From positions 1 through 28,011 of the forward strand of contig JAVWEG010000024.1 of assembly GCA_036641735.1 (NCBI GenBank): 28,011 nt of DNA, read 5' to 3'. The position numbers and the translations under genes are program-made. Under the pieces are notes generated by a model. The model made no database searches, was not told where the DNA came from, and saw only the letters and a program-made list of their open reading frames with translations. Source of the DNA: JAGPHI01 sp036641735. Its GTDB lineage: Bacteria > Bacillota > Clostridia > Oscillospirales > Ruminococcaceae. Below, one piece after another: positions 8,615-16,811 of the stretch. The stretch's first letter is position 1, and every line of letters begins with the position of its first letter.

Positions 8615-9586
8615 ATGAGATTTGGCAATTTAGAAATTCCGCCGGGTGCTGCACTTGCACCTATGGCAGGCGCTACAGATACATCTATGCGCTGCCTTGC
8701 GGCAGAATATGGTGCTTCGTATGCAGTAAGTGAAATGGTGAGTGCCAAAGCGCTTACTATGGGTGATGCAAAAAGCCGTGTATTAATGCGCGGAGGTGCT
8801 GGCAATGCACTTTATGGCATACAGCTTTTCGGCTCTGTGCCTCAAGATATTGCAAACGCCGTTCGCATTGTAGAAGCAAGCGGCATTAAGCACGATTTTA
8901 TAGATATTAATATGGGCTGCCCTGCTCCGAAAATAACAGGCGGCGGAGCAGGCAGTGCTTTATTGAAAAATCCAAAGCTTGCGCAAGATATTGCTAAATC
9001 GGCAGTAGATGCCGCCCATTGTCCTGTAACTGTAAAGCTGCGCATAGGCTGGGATAACGATACTATGACAGGTGCCGAGGTAGCAAGCCTTTGTGAAGAT
9101 GTCGGCATTGCGGCAGTAGTGGTACACGCTCGCACTCGCGAAGAAATGTACACAATAGGTGTGCATTACGATATAGTTGCCGATATAAAACATTCGCTTC
9201 ATATCCCCGTGATAGTAAACGGCGATATAAACAGTGCCGATACAGCGCTAAGTGCATTAGCGGCTACAGGCTGTGACGGCGTAATGATAGGCAGAGCAGC
9301 TATGGGTAACCCGTGGATTTTTGCCGAGGTAAAGGCGGCTCTTAGCGGCAAATCTGCGCCGTTACCTCCCACGCTAGAGGCTCGCTATGCTGTAATGCGG
9401 CGCAATATTGCCGATATGTGTAACGAAAAAGGTGAGCATTGCGCTATGCAGCAAGCGCGCAGCCACGCTGCTTTTTATATGCACGGGCTAAAGGGCGCAG
9501 CCGAGCTAAGACGAGAATGTTGTGCGCTCACTCATTTTACCGATATTGATGCGCTTATAGATAAAGCTCGCTTGCTTAATCGCTGA
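8615..9586 (+). CDS. dusB: tRNA-dihydrouridine synthase (DusB-type)
   Basis: A 323-residue FMN-dependent enzyme that reduces uridine to dihydrouridine in the tRNA D-loop. It forms a TIM barrel with LAPMAGATDTSMR near residue 15, the catalytic cysteine in INMGCPAPKI (Cys102) followed by the glycine-rich GGGAGSALL, KLRIGWD near 141, VVVHARTREEMY, and the FMN phosphate loop IGRAAMGNPWIF. The ribosome site before the ATG is weak (GGGTGAT). The stop codon ends at 9586 and directly abuts the stop codon of the opposite gene, leaving no room for a terminator. Dus subfamily (B rather than A or C) is assigned from overall resemblance. Confidence 0.95.
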   Translation: MRFGNLEIPPGAALAPMAGATDTSMRCLAAEYGASYAVSEMVSAKALTMGDAKSRVLMRGGAGNALYGIQLFGSVPQDIANAVRIVEASGIKHDFIDINMGCPAPKITGGGAGSALLKNPKLAQDIAKSAVDAAHCPVTVKLRIGWDNDTMTGAEVASLCEDVGIAAVVVHARTREEMYTIGVHYDIVADIKHSLHIPVIVNGDINSADTALSALAATGCDGVMIGRAAMGNPWIFAEVKAALSGKSAPLPPTLEARYAVMRRNIADMCNEKGEHCAMQQARSHAAFYMHGLKGAAELRRECCALTHFTDIDALIDKARLLNR

Positions 9587-10174
9587 TTATCTTGTTAATT
9601 CGTCAAGATTATATTCGTAGCAAGGCAACATATGGTCTATAAAATACACTACCTCATCGCTCATCATTGCATTGAGCGCACGCATTTGCTGCTGCTTTGC
9701 CCCTACAAACTCTTTATTGCCACTATGCTCTTCATCTATACATTTTATAAGTGCAGATAGCCTGTCGGCAGCCTTTAATAAGCTTTTTTCCTTTTCAGTA
9801 AGCTCGCTTTGCAAAAGATAAGTACTCATTTCATCTTGCATTTCCTTTGGTACAAGCGTGGCAAGCTCCGCCGCAGATTGCAGCTCTAATGCCTTATATG
9901 CCGATTTTAAAATATCGTTTTTATATTTTACAGGTGTGGGCATATCGCCTGTAAGTATCTCGCTTGCATCGTGATACAATGCCGCTACCGCCACTTTTTC
10001 ACTGCGTACATCTGTACCGTAAATATTGCTTGATATACAGCACAGCATATGCGCAAGCAAGGCAGTATCCGCGGTATGCTCACACAATGTTTCTGTGCGT
10101 GAGGCACGCATTAAACCCCAGCGCGGAATATATTTCATACGTGATAAAAGTGCATTTAATGAATAAAGCTTCAT
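9587..10174 (-). CDS. yfbR: YfbR-like HD-domain 5'-deoxynucleotidase
   Basis: A 195-residue HD phosphohydrolase. It parallels E. coli YfbR closely: the MKYIPRWGLMRASRTET segment, CEHTADTALLAHML (first His ligand), YHDASEILTGDMPTPVKY (the HD pair and substrate region) and KAADRLSALIKCIDE (last Asp). YfbR removes the 5' phosphate of deoxynucleoside monophosphates in dNTP turnover. The open frame extends four codons upstream to a GTG, but that GTG is part of the AAGGGTGG ribosome site, so the ATG at 10174 (8-base spacing) is chosen. It converges on dusB with adjoining stop codons. Confidence 0.93.
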   Translation of the reverse strand: MKLYSLNALLSRMKYIPRWGLMRASRTETLCEHTADTALLAHMLCCISSNIYGTDVRSEKVAVAALYHDASEILTGDMPTPVKYKNDILKSAYKALELQSAAELATLVPKEMQDEMSTYLLQSELTEKEKSLLKAADRLSALIKCIDEEHSGNKEFVGAKQQQMRALNAMMSDEVVYFIDHMLPCYEYNLDELTR

Positions 10175-10205
10175 ATTATATACCACCCTTTAGTTTTATA
10201 ACAAT

Positions 10206-10214
10206 ATTATAACA
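10206..10214 (-). promoter_or_regulatory. extended -10 promoter of yfbR
   Basis: TGTTATAAT on the minus strand, an extended -10 with a perfect hexamer, lies about 32 bases upstream of the yfbR ATG. It touches the AGGAGA ribosome site of the divergent YfhO gene, so the two genes share their control region. No -35 box is visible. Confidence 0.5.
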
Positions 10215-10227
10215 GGAGATTGCCACA

Positions 10228-12561
10228 ATGAGAAGCCTTACCCATACAAATAAGAAAGAAATTAACGGAGCTGTTTTGTCATTTCTGTTTATGACGGCAA
10301 CTGCGCTTGCAATATTTGTACCATTTGTCATCGCAGATAAAGGGTTTTTTCAGTATTGCGGAGATTTTAACAGCCAGCAAATACCTTTTTACTATTATGT
10401 AAACGGTTTTTTAAAAAACACCACGGGACAATGGAGCTGGAATACGGATTTAGGCGGTTCTATAATCAATTCATATTCGTTTTATTTGCTCGGTTCACCG
10501 TTTTTTTGGCTAAGCAGTATTTTCCCCTCCGCTTGGATGCCATTTATGATGGTGCCTCTCTTAGCGCTTAAATTTGGTGTTGGCGGATTTGCCGCATATA
10601 TGTTTTTGCGCAGATACTCTAAAACGCGCAATGCCGCTGTAATTGCCGCGTGCCTATATATGTGTTCGGGTTTTACAATATATAATACATTTTTTAATCA
10701 CTTTGTGGATTGCATTGCACTGTTTCCGTTTTTATTGTGGGCGCTCGACGGCTTTATGTACGATGGCAAGCGCCTTGCATTTGCAATAGCCGTAGCCATT
10801 AACCTAATAAACAATTATTTTTTCTTTGCAGGCGAAATAGTATTTTTAGCAATTTATTTTGTAGTGAAGATAATTCGCAAAGACTACAAGCTCACTTTAA
10901 GCCGATTTTGGCTTATTGCATTTGAAAGCTTGCTCGGTGTAGGTATGGGATGCGCATTGCTCTTACCTGCAATATTAAGCCTTAAAGATAATCCGCGCAC
11001 TGTAGACCTTGCAAACGGATTTGGGCTTTTATTGTATGATAAGGTACAGCAATATTTTGAAATATTTGCTTCTTTGCTCTTTCCGCCCGATCCGCCGTAT
11101 CTTCCTAATTTATTTACCGAGGGCGCTATTAAATGGACGAGTATGTCTGCATTTTTGCCAATAGTAGGCTGTGCAGGTGTGCTTGCATATATGCGCGCAC
11201 GCAAAAAAAGCACATTTACCACAGTGATGCTGATATGCCTGTTTATGGCTTTTGTTCCAGTGCTAAACTCCAGCTTTTATGCTTTGAACTCAAGCTACTA
11301 TGCGCGATGGTACTATATGCCGATACTATTGATGTGCGCCGCTACAATGCACGCGCTTGAGGACGAGGATATTGACCTGTTAGGCGGTATTAAAACGATA
11401 TCTATAGTAACAGGTGCATTTATAGTATTTGGGCTTGTGCCAAAGCTTAATGACAAAAAATGGACTATCGGAGTAGCTGATGAGCCAAGCAAATTTTGGC
11501 TTACATTCCTTACAGCAATTTTAATGCTGCTCATATTCTATTGCATAGTAAAATGGCATAGACACGGTGTAAAATTTATGCCGATAATGCTTTCTACTAT
11601 ACTTGCCTTTACTGTATGCTATTCTATCTTGCACATTTCGCTCGGCAAATTTCCGCAATGGGAGGGCGATAAAAACTATCGCAGTGAATGTTACGTTGCC
11701 GCTCGCTCGGCGCAGCTTCCAAGCGGATTTTACCGAATAGATGCGTATGAGTGTTATGATAATATCGGGCTGTGGTTTGATAAGCCAAGCTTGCACTTTT
11801 TCAACAGCACCGTCACTCCTGCTATAATGAAATTTTATCCGCCGCTCGGAGTAAAGCGTGATGTTTCATCTAAGCCAAGCGCAGATTTATACGCATTACA
11901 AGGTGTGCTAAGCTCTCGCTTTATGGTAGTACCAAAGCGCAAGAGCGATGAATTTGATGAAAAATACGCACAATATGGCTACACACAAGCGTTTAGCGAC
12001 GACACCTTTATCTATTACGAAAATGATAATTTCATACCTATGGGCTTCACCTATGACAATTATTATGATATAGATACGCTTGACGATATCAGCGAAAATC
12101 AGCGCAGTTTAATGCTGGCACGCGGAATAGGGTTATCTGAAGAACAGATAAAAGAATACGAACATTTATTCAGCGGCAAAGCCCTAACGGATATGTTAAG
12201 CTACGAAAGCTACTGCACCGATGCCGCCGTACGCAGACAAAGCAGTGCATACAGCTTTAAAGAAAGTGGTAGCGGATTTACGGCGAATATTGAAATGCCA
12301 AAAGAAAATCTTGTGTTTTTCTCTGTACCGTATGACGGAGGCTTTACAGCCACTGTAAACGGTGAAAAAGCGGAAGTAATAGAGGTTTCTGGTGGTATGT
12401 CGGCAGTGGCGGCAGGTGCAGGAGATAACGAGATAATATTCACCTACAAAACTCCGGGCTTTGATATAGCACTTGGCATTACTGCCGTAAGCGCTTTGAT
12501 TTTTGCAATTTATGCAGCTATTAGTATTAATGAAAAAAGAAAACGAGGATTAAACAAATGA
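10228..12561 (+). CDS. YfhO family multi-pass membrane protein
   Basis: A 777-residue integral membrane protein. An N-terminal helix (about 17-35) leads to a loop with DFNSQQIPFYYYVNGFL and W-W-N-T-D-L-G-G-type residues characteristic of YfhO proteins, then a dozen or so hydrophobic helices to about residue 470. A large extracytoplasmic beta-rich region follows and ends in the YfhO-like element FFSVPYDGGFTATVNGEKAEV, which precedes a final helix and a basic tail (NEKRKRGLNK). YfhO proteins in Firmicutes are implicated in glycosylation of lipoteichoic acid or other surface glycans (GT-C-like); that role here is inferred from the family. AGGAGA lies 9 bases before the ATG. It overlaps tex by ATGA. 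Confidence 0.88.
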   Translation: MRSLTHTNKKEINGAVLSFLFMTATALAIFVPFVIADKGFFQYCGDFNSQQIPFYYYVNGFLKNTTGQWSWNTDLGGSIINSYSFYLLGSPFFWLSSIFPSAWMPFMMVPLLALKFGVGGFAAYMFLRRYSKTRNAAVIAACLYMCSGFTIYNTFFNHFVDCIALFPFLLWALDGFMYDGKRLAFAIAVAINLINNYFFFAGEIVFLAIYFVVKIIRKDYKLTLSRFWLIAFESLLGVGMGCALLLPAILSLKDNPRTVDLANGFGLLLYDKVQQYFEIFASLLFPPDPPYLPNLFTEGAIKWTSMSAFLPIVGCAGVLAYMRARKKSTFTTVMLICLFMAFVPVLNSSFYALNSSYYARWYYMPILLMCAATMHALEDEDIDLLGGIKTISIVTGAFIVFGLVPKLNDKKWTIGVADEPSKFWLTFLTAILMLLIFYCIVKWHRHGVKFMPIMLSTILAFTVCYSILHISLGKFPQWEGDKNYRSECYVAARSAQLPSGFYRIDAYECYDNIGLWFDKPSLHFFNSTVTPAIMKFYPPLGVKRDVSSKPSADLYALQGVLSSRFMVVPKRKSDEFDEKYAQYGYTQAFSDDTFIYYENDNFIPMGFTYDNYYDIDTLDDISENQRSLMLARGIGLSEEQIKEYEHLFSGKALTDMLSYESYCTDAAVRRQSSAYSFKESGSGFTANIEMPKENLVFFSVPYDGGFTATVNGEKAEVIEVSGGMSAVAAGAGDNEIIFTYKTPGFDIALGITAVSALIFAIYAAISINEKRKRGLNK

Positions 12562-14708
12562 TAGATTACAGTAAGGCATTAAGCACTCAATTTAAGCTAG
12601 AGCCTAAATTTGTAGATGGAGCAATACAGCTTATTGACGAGGGCAATACTATCCCATTTATTGCGCGATATCGTAAAGAAGCTACAGGCAGTATGGACGA
12701 TCAGGTACTGCGTGAGCTATCTGAACGCTTAGAGTATCTGCGTGGGCTTGATAAACGCAGAGAAGATGTAATTGCAAGCATTACAGAGCAAGGCGCAATG
12801 ACAGAGGAATTATCCTCTGCGCTTGATAAAGCCATTACGCTTGCAGAGCTTGAGGACATTTATCGTCCATTTAAGCCAAAGCGCAAAACGCGCGCAAGTG
12901 TGGCACGCGCACGGGGACTTGAGCCACTGGCAAAACGCATATTAGAGCAAAATACGCAAGATGATCCTATAGTGCTTGCGGCAGAATATGTAGATGAAGA
13001 AAAAGAAGTGCCGGATGCCGAGGCGGCGCTTGCAGGCGCTCGTGATATTATTGCCGAGGACATATCCGATACTGCATCTTTACGTGCTTGTCTGCGTGAA
13101 TATTATAATGCCAATGCCTTACTTTCCAGTAAAGGCGCCAAAGACGAAGAAAGCGTTTATTCGGGATATTACGAATTTAGCGAGCCTGTAAAGCGCATAG
13201 CAGGACATAGGATACTTGCCATAAACAGAGGCGAACGAGAGGGCTTTTTAAAAGCCGTTATCGAAGTAGATGCTATCAGCGCCACAACATTAGTAACTAA
13301 CAGCTTTGTGAAAAACACTTCTCTTAGCGCAAGCGAGGTACGTGCTGCCGCCGAGGACGCATATTTGCGTCTTATTCACCCAAGCCTTGAGCGTGAGCTG
13401 CGTACAGTGCTATCCGACAGAGCAAACGAAGGTGCAATCCGTGTATTCAGTAAAAACCTAGAGCAGCTTTTGCTCGCTCCTCCAATAAAAGGCAAAGTGG
13501 CGATGGCGCTCGATCCCGGATATCGTATGGGCTGTAAAGTAGCTGTAGTAGATGCTACAGGTAAAGTACTCGACACCGCCGTAATATATCCCGTACCTGA
13601 ATTTAAACGCGTAGATGAAGCAAAGCGCAAAACAAAACAATTAATAGAAAAATATTCCGTAGAAATAATAGCTATCGGCAATGGTACAGCAGGACGTGAA
13701 ACAGAGCTGTTTGCCGCCGAAGTAATACACGAGCTAAACCGCGGTGTAAGCTATATGGTAGTAAGTGAAGCAGGCGCGAGTGTGTATTCCGCAAGCAAGC
13801 TCGGCGCTGCCGAATTTCCCGACTACGACGTTAATGTGCGCAGTGCAATATCTATTGCCAGACGTTTGCAAGATCCATTGAGTGAGCTTGTAAAAATAGA
13901 TCCGAAAGCCGTAGGTGTAGGGCAATATCAGCACGATATGCCGCCTGCACAATTAGCAAGCGCGTTAGACGGTGTGGTGGAATATTGCGTAAACACTGTG
14001 GGTGTAGACCTCAATACCGCCTCTGCCCCACTGCTTGCCCGTGTGGCAGGCATAAGCGCCGCCACCGCTAAAAACATAGTAACAAAACGAGAAGAAGCAG
14101 GCGAATTTAAGTCTCGTAAAGAATTATTAAAAGTACCAAAGCTCGGGCCAAAGGCATATGAGCAATGCGCAGGCTTTTTACGTGTACCGGGCGCTAAAAA
14201 TCCGCTTGATTCCACAGCCGTTCATCCCGAAAGCTATCCTGCCGCCGAAAAGCTGCTGGAGCTATGCGGCTACAATCAGCAAGATATCGGCGGTGAAGAA
14301 ATTAAAAACCTTACCCAAAAAGCAAACGATTATGGTATCTCCAAGCTTGCGGCAGATATCGGTGTAGGTGTACCCACCTTACACGATATTATACGTGAGC
14401 TGCTGCGCCCGGGGCGCGATATGCGAGATGAGCTGCCAAAGCCCTTGCTGCGCACTGATGTAATGGATGCAAAGGACTTAAAAGAGGGTATGGAGCTTGT
14501 AGGTACAGTACGAAACGTCATAGATTTCGGCGCGTTTGTGGATATCGGTGTGCATCAGGACGGGCTTGTCCACGTAAGCCAAATATGCGACCGTTTTATA
14601 CGTCATCCTGCTGAAGTACTAAAAGTGGGCGACGTAGTTACTGTATGGGTGCTTGGTGTAGATGCTGCCAAAAAGCGCATCAGCCTTACTATGAAAAAGC
14701 CAAAATAA
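12558..14708 (+). CDS. tex: Tex-type RNA-binding transcriptional accessory protein
   Basis: A 716-residue cytoplasmic nucleic-acid-binding protein of the Tex/Spt6 family. The N-terminal domain has NTIPFIARYRKEATGSMDD (about 30-48). The YqgF/RNase H-like domain is around 315-450 (ALDPGYRMGCKVAVVD, IGNGTAGRETE). The most conserved stretch is SEAGASVYSASKLGAAEFPD. Helix-hairpin-helix repeats follow (NTASAPLLARVAGISAATAKN, SRKELLKVPKLGPKAYEQC), and a C-terminal S1 domain begins GTVRNVIDFGAFVDIGVH. Tex affects transcription and RNA processing in several bacteria. It starts inside the stop codon of the YfhO gene (ATGA), indicating one transcript. The downstream neighbour is mini-RNase III across an N gap. 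Confidence 0.96.
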   Translation: MIDYSKALSTQFKLEPKFVDGAIQLIDEGNTIPFIARYRKEATGSMDDQVLRELSERLEYLRGLDKRREDVIASITEQGAMTEELSSALDKAITLAELEDIYRPFKPKRKTRASVARARGLEPLAKRILEQNTQDDPIVLAAEYVDEEKEVPDAEAALAGARDIIAEDISDTASLRACLREYYNANALLSSKGAKDEESVYSGYYEFSEPVKRIAGHRILAINRGEREGFLKAVIEVDAISATTLVTNSFVKNTSLSASEVRAAAEDAYLRLIHPSLERELRTVLSDRANEGAIRVFSKNLEQLLLAPPIKGKVAMALDPGYRMGCKVAVVDATGKVLDTAVIYPVPEFKRVDEAKRKTKQLIEKYSVEIIAIGNGTAGRETELFAAEVIHELNRGVSYMVVSEAGASVYSASKLGAAEFPDYDVNVRSAISIARRLQDPLSELVKIDPKAVGVGQYQHDMPPAQLASALDGVVEYCVNTVGVDLNTASAPLLARVAGISAATAKNIVTKREEAGEFKSRKELLKVPKLGPKAYEQCAGFLRVPGAKNPLDSTAVHPESYPAAEKLLELCGYNQQDIGGEEIKNLTQKANDYGISKLAADIGVGVPTLHDIIRELLRPGRDMRDELPKPLLRTDVMDAKDLKEGMELVGTVRNVIDFGAFVDIGVHQDGLVHVSQICDRFIRHPAEVLKVGDVVTVWVLGVDAAKKRISLTMKKPK

Positions 14709-14725
14709 TATTAGTAGGTGTAATA

Positions 14726-15106
14726 TTGNNNNNNNNNNCTCCTATATCACTTGCATTTGTAGGCGATGGTGTGTTTGAGCTGTTAGTACGCGCGCGGTTA
14801 GTGCGCACTACCAGATTATTGCCAAACAATCTGCATAAGCAAACTGTAAAGCACGTAAGCGCACACGGACAAGCAATGGCACTTGCCGTGTTAGAGCCTT
14901 TACTTACAGAAAAAGAAGCTGCCATAATACGCAGAGGCAAAAACTCCACTAAGGCAAGCGTATCTAAGCACGCTACTGCTGAAGAATATAGGGCATCTAC
15001 TGCTTTAGAAGCTTTATTTGGCTATTTATATCTGCAAAATGAAACAAACCGTATCCAAGAAATCTTTGAAGTAGTATGGGATGCAGTAGAAAATTTTTGT
15101 GAATAA
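14726..15106 (+). CDS. mrnC: mini-ribonuclease III, 5' end interrupted by N gap
   Basis: From 14741 the frame reads PISLAFVGDGVFELLVRARL, followed by LLPNNLHKQT, RRGKNSTKAS, and TALEALFGYLYLQNE, which match mini-RNase III (an RNase III catalytic domain without the dsRNA-binding domain, used in 23S rRNA maturation). The acidic catalytic positions are seen in GDGVFE and EALFGYLY. The first residues lie in the ten-N run, so the start is unknown. If the gap really is 10 bases, TTG at 14726 is in frame with AGGTG five bases upstream and would give a short but plausible N-terminus. The longer frame from 14645 runs through tex in another phase and is not a credible start. Confidence 0.85.
   Translation: MXXXXPISLAFVGDGVFELLVRARLVRTTRLLPNNLHKQTVKHVSAHGQAMALAVLEPLLTEKEAAIIRRGKNSTKASVSKHATAEEYRASTALEALFGYLYLQNETNRIQEIFEVVWDAVENFCE
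14729..14738. other. assembly gap (ten N)
   Basis: Ten consecutive N, a usual scaffolder placeholder for a gap of unknown length. It falls between the tex stop and the conserved part of mini-RNase III. Tex and MrnC may therefore be further apart than they appear, or a gene may be missing. Confidence 0.99.
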
Positions 15107-15108
15107 TT

Positions 15109-15149
15109 AAAACGGACTATTGCAAATAACATTTGCAGCAGTCCGTTTT
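15109..15149. terminator. bidirectional intrinsic terminator
   Basis: An outer 10-bp perfect stem (AAAACGGACT with AGTCCGTTTT) is stacked on an inner 7-bp stem (TGCAAAT with ATTTGCA) through a 2x2 internal loop, with a 3-base loop. Each side carries a T-run. It starts 3 bases after the mrnC stop and lies about 20 bases beyond the end of the convergent Ser/Lys-rich peptide gene, so it probably serves both. Confidence 0.85.
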
Positions 15150-15168
15150 ATGCTCAAATTTGCATTAT

Positions 15169-15291
15169 TTACTTACTGTTTGTACTTTTACTGCTCTTTG
15201 CATTGCTGCCGCAATTAGTGCTTTTGTCAGTACTTTTGTCGGAGCTTTTTGAATTACTGCTTTGTTTCTTGCTTTGTGATTTACTATCCAT
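15169..15291 (-). CDS. Ser/Lys-rich micropeptide, 40 aa
   Basis: The frame begins MDSKSQSKKQ and ends SKSTNSK. Of 40 residues, 15 are serine and 9 lysine, with Asn, Thr and Asp making up most of the rest and a single cysteine (TNCGSN). There are almost no hydrophobic residues, so it should be unstructured, soluble and cytoplasmic. Support for a real gene is an AGGAAGTG ribosome site 6 bases before the ATG, a -10 TATAAT upstream, and a terminator downstream. I know of similar low-complexity Ser/Lys/Asn peptides in Clostridia only as hypothetical proteins. Function unknown. Confidence 0.6.
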   Translation of the reverse strand: MDSKSQSKKQSSNSKSSDKSTDKSTNCGSNAKSSKSTNSK

Positions 15292-15314
15292 TCGTTTCAC
15301 TTCCTTTTTATATG

Positions 15315-15343
15315 ATTATATAAAAGAGGCGCTACCCCTCTAA
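15315..15343 (-). promoter_or_regulatory. promoter of the Ser/Lys-rich peptide gene
   Basis: On the minus strand a perfect TATAAT (15315-15320) has TTAGAG (15338-15343) 17 bases upstream. Transcription would begin near 15308, only a few bases before the ribosome site, giving a very short leader. Confidence 0.5.
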
Positions 15344-15401
15344 CACTTAGTATCTACCGCTATATTGCCACTTATTCAATTATTTTGAGGAGATAATTTA
15401 T

Positions 15402-16745
15402 TTGAGCTATTTTGAAGAAAGAGAGCATCTTTTACTCGGTACGCAATTTGATGAAATGTATAAAGCTACCGCCAATATATTTCGCGGTATAACGTTAAAT
15501 ACCTTGCGGTGTTCACACGAAAAGCTGATGAACGCAAAAATGCCTATAGAGCCGTCAGCTTTTTGCGATAATGCTTATGTATTGCAGGACACCGAATATA
15601 AAATAGGCAAGCATCCTTATTATCACGCAGGAGCGTACTATATCCAAGAGCCAAGTGCTGCATCGGCTGCGCCTTTATTGGGGGTAGAGCAAGGTGATTT
15701 CGTACTGGATACCTGCGCTGCTCCCGGAGGCAAAACAAGCCAGCTTGCTTGTGCGCTTGGCGGCACGGGTATCTTAATAGCAAATGAATATAAATACGAC
15801 AGAGCCTGCGTGCTTGCAAGTAATCTTGAACGTATGGGTACTGTAAATACAGTAGTCACCTGCGCATCTACAGATAAATTAGCACTAAGCTTACCAAGCT
15901 TTTTTGATAAAATACTTGTAGATGCTCCTTGCTCAGGCGAGGGTATGTTTCGCAAAGAGCCAAAAGCGCTGTCGCAGCACAGCAAAGCCCTTGTAGAGCA
16001 ATGTGCGCATCTTGGTGCAGAGATACTTGATAATGCCGCTGTATGTCTTGCGCCCGGCGGTACAATACTATATTCCACCTGCACATTTTCTCCCGATGAG
16101 GACGAGGGACAAATAGGCGCTTTTTTACAGCGCCACAGCGACTTTGAGCTTGTATCCACAAATGCTGCATTTGGCTGTGCAGGTGAGCAAAACAGAACAC
16201 TCGGCTATAAATATGATGCTTCGCTTACTCGCAGAATATATCCTTGCCACAATGGCGAAGGGCATTTCATTGCAAAGCTTGTGCATAAGGGATATAAACC
16301 CACGCATAATATTACATCTTACAAAGCAAAAGCGCCCGATAAAGCAGTGTCTGATTTTATTTTGCAATATTTCCCCACGCTTGCAAACGGCAATTATACT
16401 ACTGTAAACGGTAAAATACTGCTTTTGCCGGCTGTGCCATTGCCAAGCCTTACACATTTGCAAGCTATAGCTTTGGGAGTAAATGTAGGCACGCTTACAA
16501 ACGGTCGTTTTATTCCCTCTCACTCATTATTTATGGCATTTGGGCAAGACTGTATTAATAAAGAGCTATTAACGCTTTCAGATGCGCGCACCGCCGCGTG
16601 GTTACACGGCGAAGAAATAGATGCGCATACGGCAAAAAACGGCTATTGCGCTGTGCTTATTGACGATATGCCTTTAGGCTTTGGCAAGGTAAGCTGTGGT
16701 AAATGTAAAAATCATTATCCAAAAGGGCTTCGCAATTTGAAATAA
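15402..16745 (+). CDS. rsmF: RsmF/RsmB-family 16S rRNA m5C methyltransferase
   Basis: A 447-residue SAM-dependent RNA cytosine-5 methyltransferase. The SAM loop is DTCAAPGGKTSQL (about 103-115). Motif IV is DAPCSGEGMFRKEP with Cys177, and motif VI is YSTCTFSPDEDEGQI with Cys227, the expected nucleophile. The C-terminal PUA-like region ends GKVSCGKCKNHYPKGLRNL, the RsmF-type KNHYPKGLR signature, which favours RsmF over RsmB (no NusB domain). The start is TTG with AGGAGA 8 bases upstream. It precedes yebC, whose promoter overlaps the end of this gene. Confidence 0.93.
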   Translation: MSYFEEREHLLLGTQFDEMYKATANIFRGITLNTLRCSHEKLMNAKMPIEPSAFCDNAYVLQDTEYKIGKHPYYHAGAYYIQEPSAASAAPLLGVEQGDFVLDTCAAPGGKTSQLACALGGTGILIANEYKYDRACVLASNLERMGTVNTVVTCASTDKLALSLPSFFDKILVDAPCSGEGMFRKEPKALSQHSKALVEQCAHLGAEILDNAAVCLAPGGTILYSTCTFSPDEDEGQIGAFLQRHSDFELVSTNAAFGCAGEQNRTLGYKYDASLTRRIYPCHNGEGHFIAKLVHKGYKPTHNITSYKAKAPDKAVSDFILQYFPTLANGNYTTVNGKILLLPAVPLPSLTHLQAIALGVNVGTLTNGRFIPSHSLFMAFGQDCINKELLTLSDARTAAWLHGEEIDAHTAKNGYCAVLIDDMPLGFGKVSCGKCKNHYPKGLRNLK

Positions 16746-16765
16746 TTTAAAATATATGTTACAAT
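16737..16765 (+). promoter_or_regulatory. promoter of yebC
   Basis: TTGAAA (16737-16742) and TACAAT (16760-16765) are 17 bases apart, with a TG extension at 16757-16758. It overlaps the last codons of rsmF. Transcription would begin near 16772, giving about a 40-base leader to the yebC ATG. Confidence 0.7.
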
Positions 16766-16811
16766 ACTACAGTTACGCGATATTTATAAAATATTCAAGG
16801 AGGCATCTTTT

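Noticed and set aside
14645..14725. A longer start for mini-RNase III, reading through the end of tex in another frame
   Set aside because: The extra residues have no resemblance to MrnC and overlap the tex S1 domain; the frame also depends on the N run being exactly ten.
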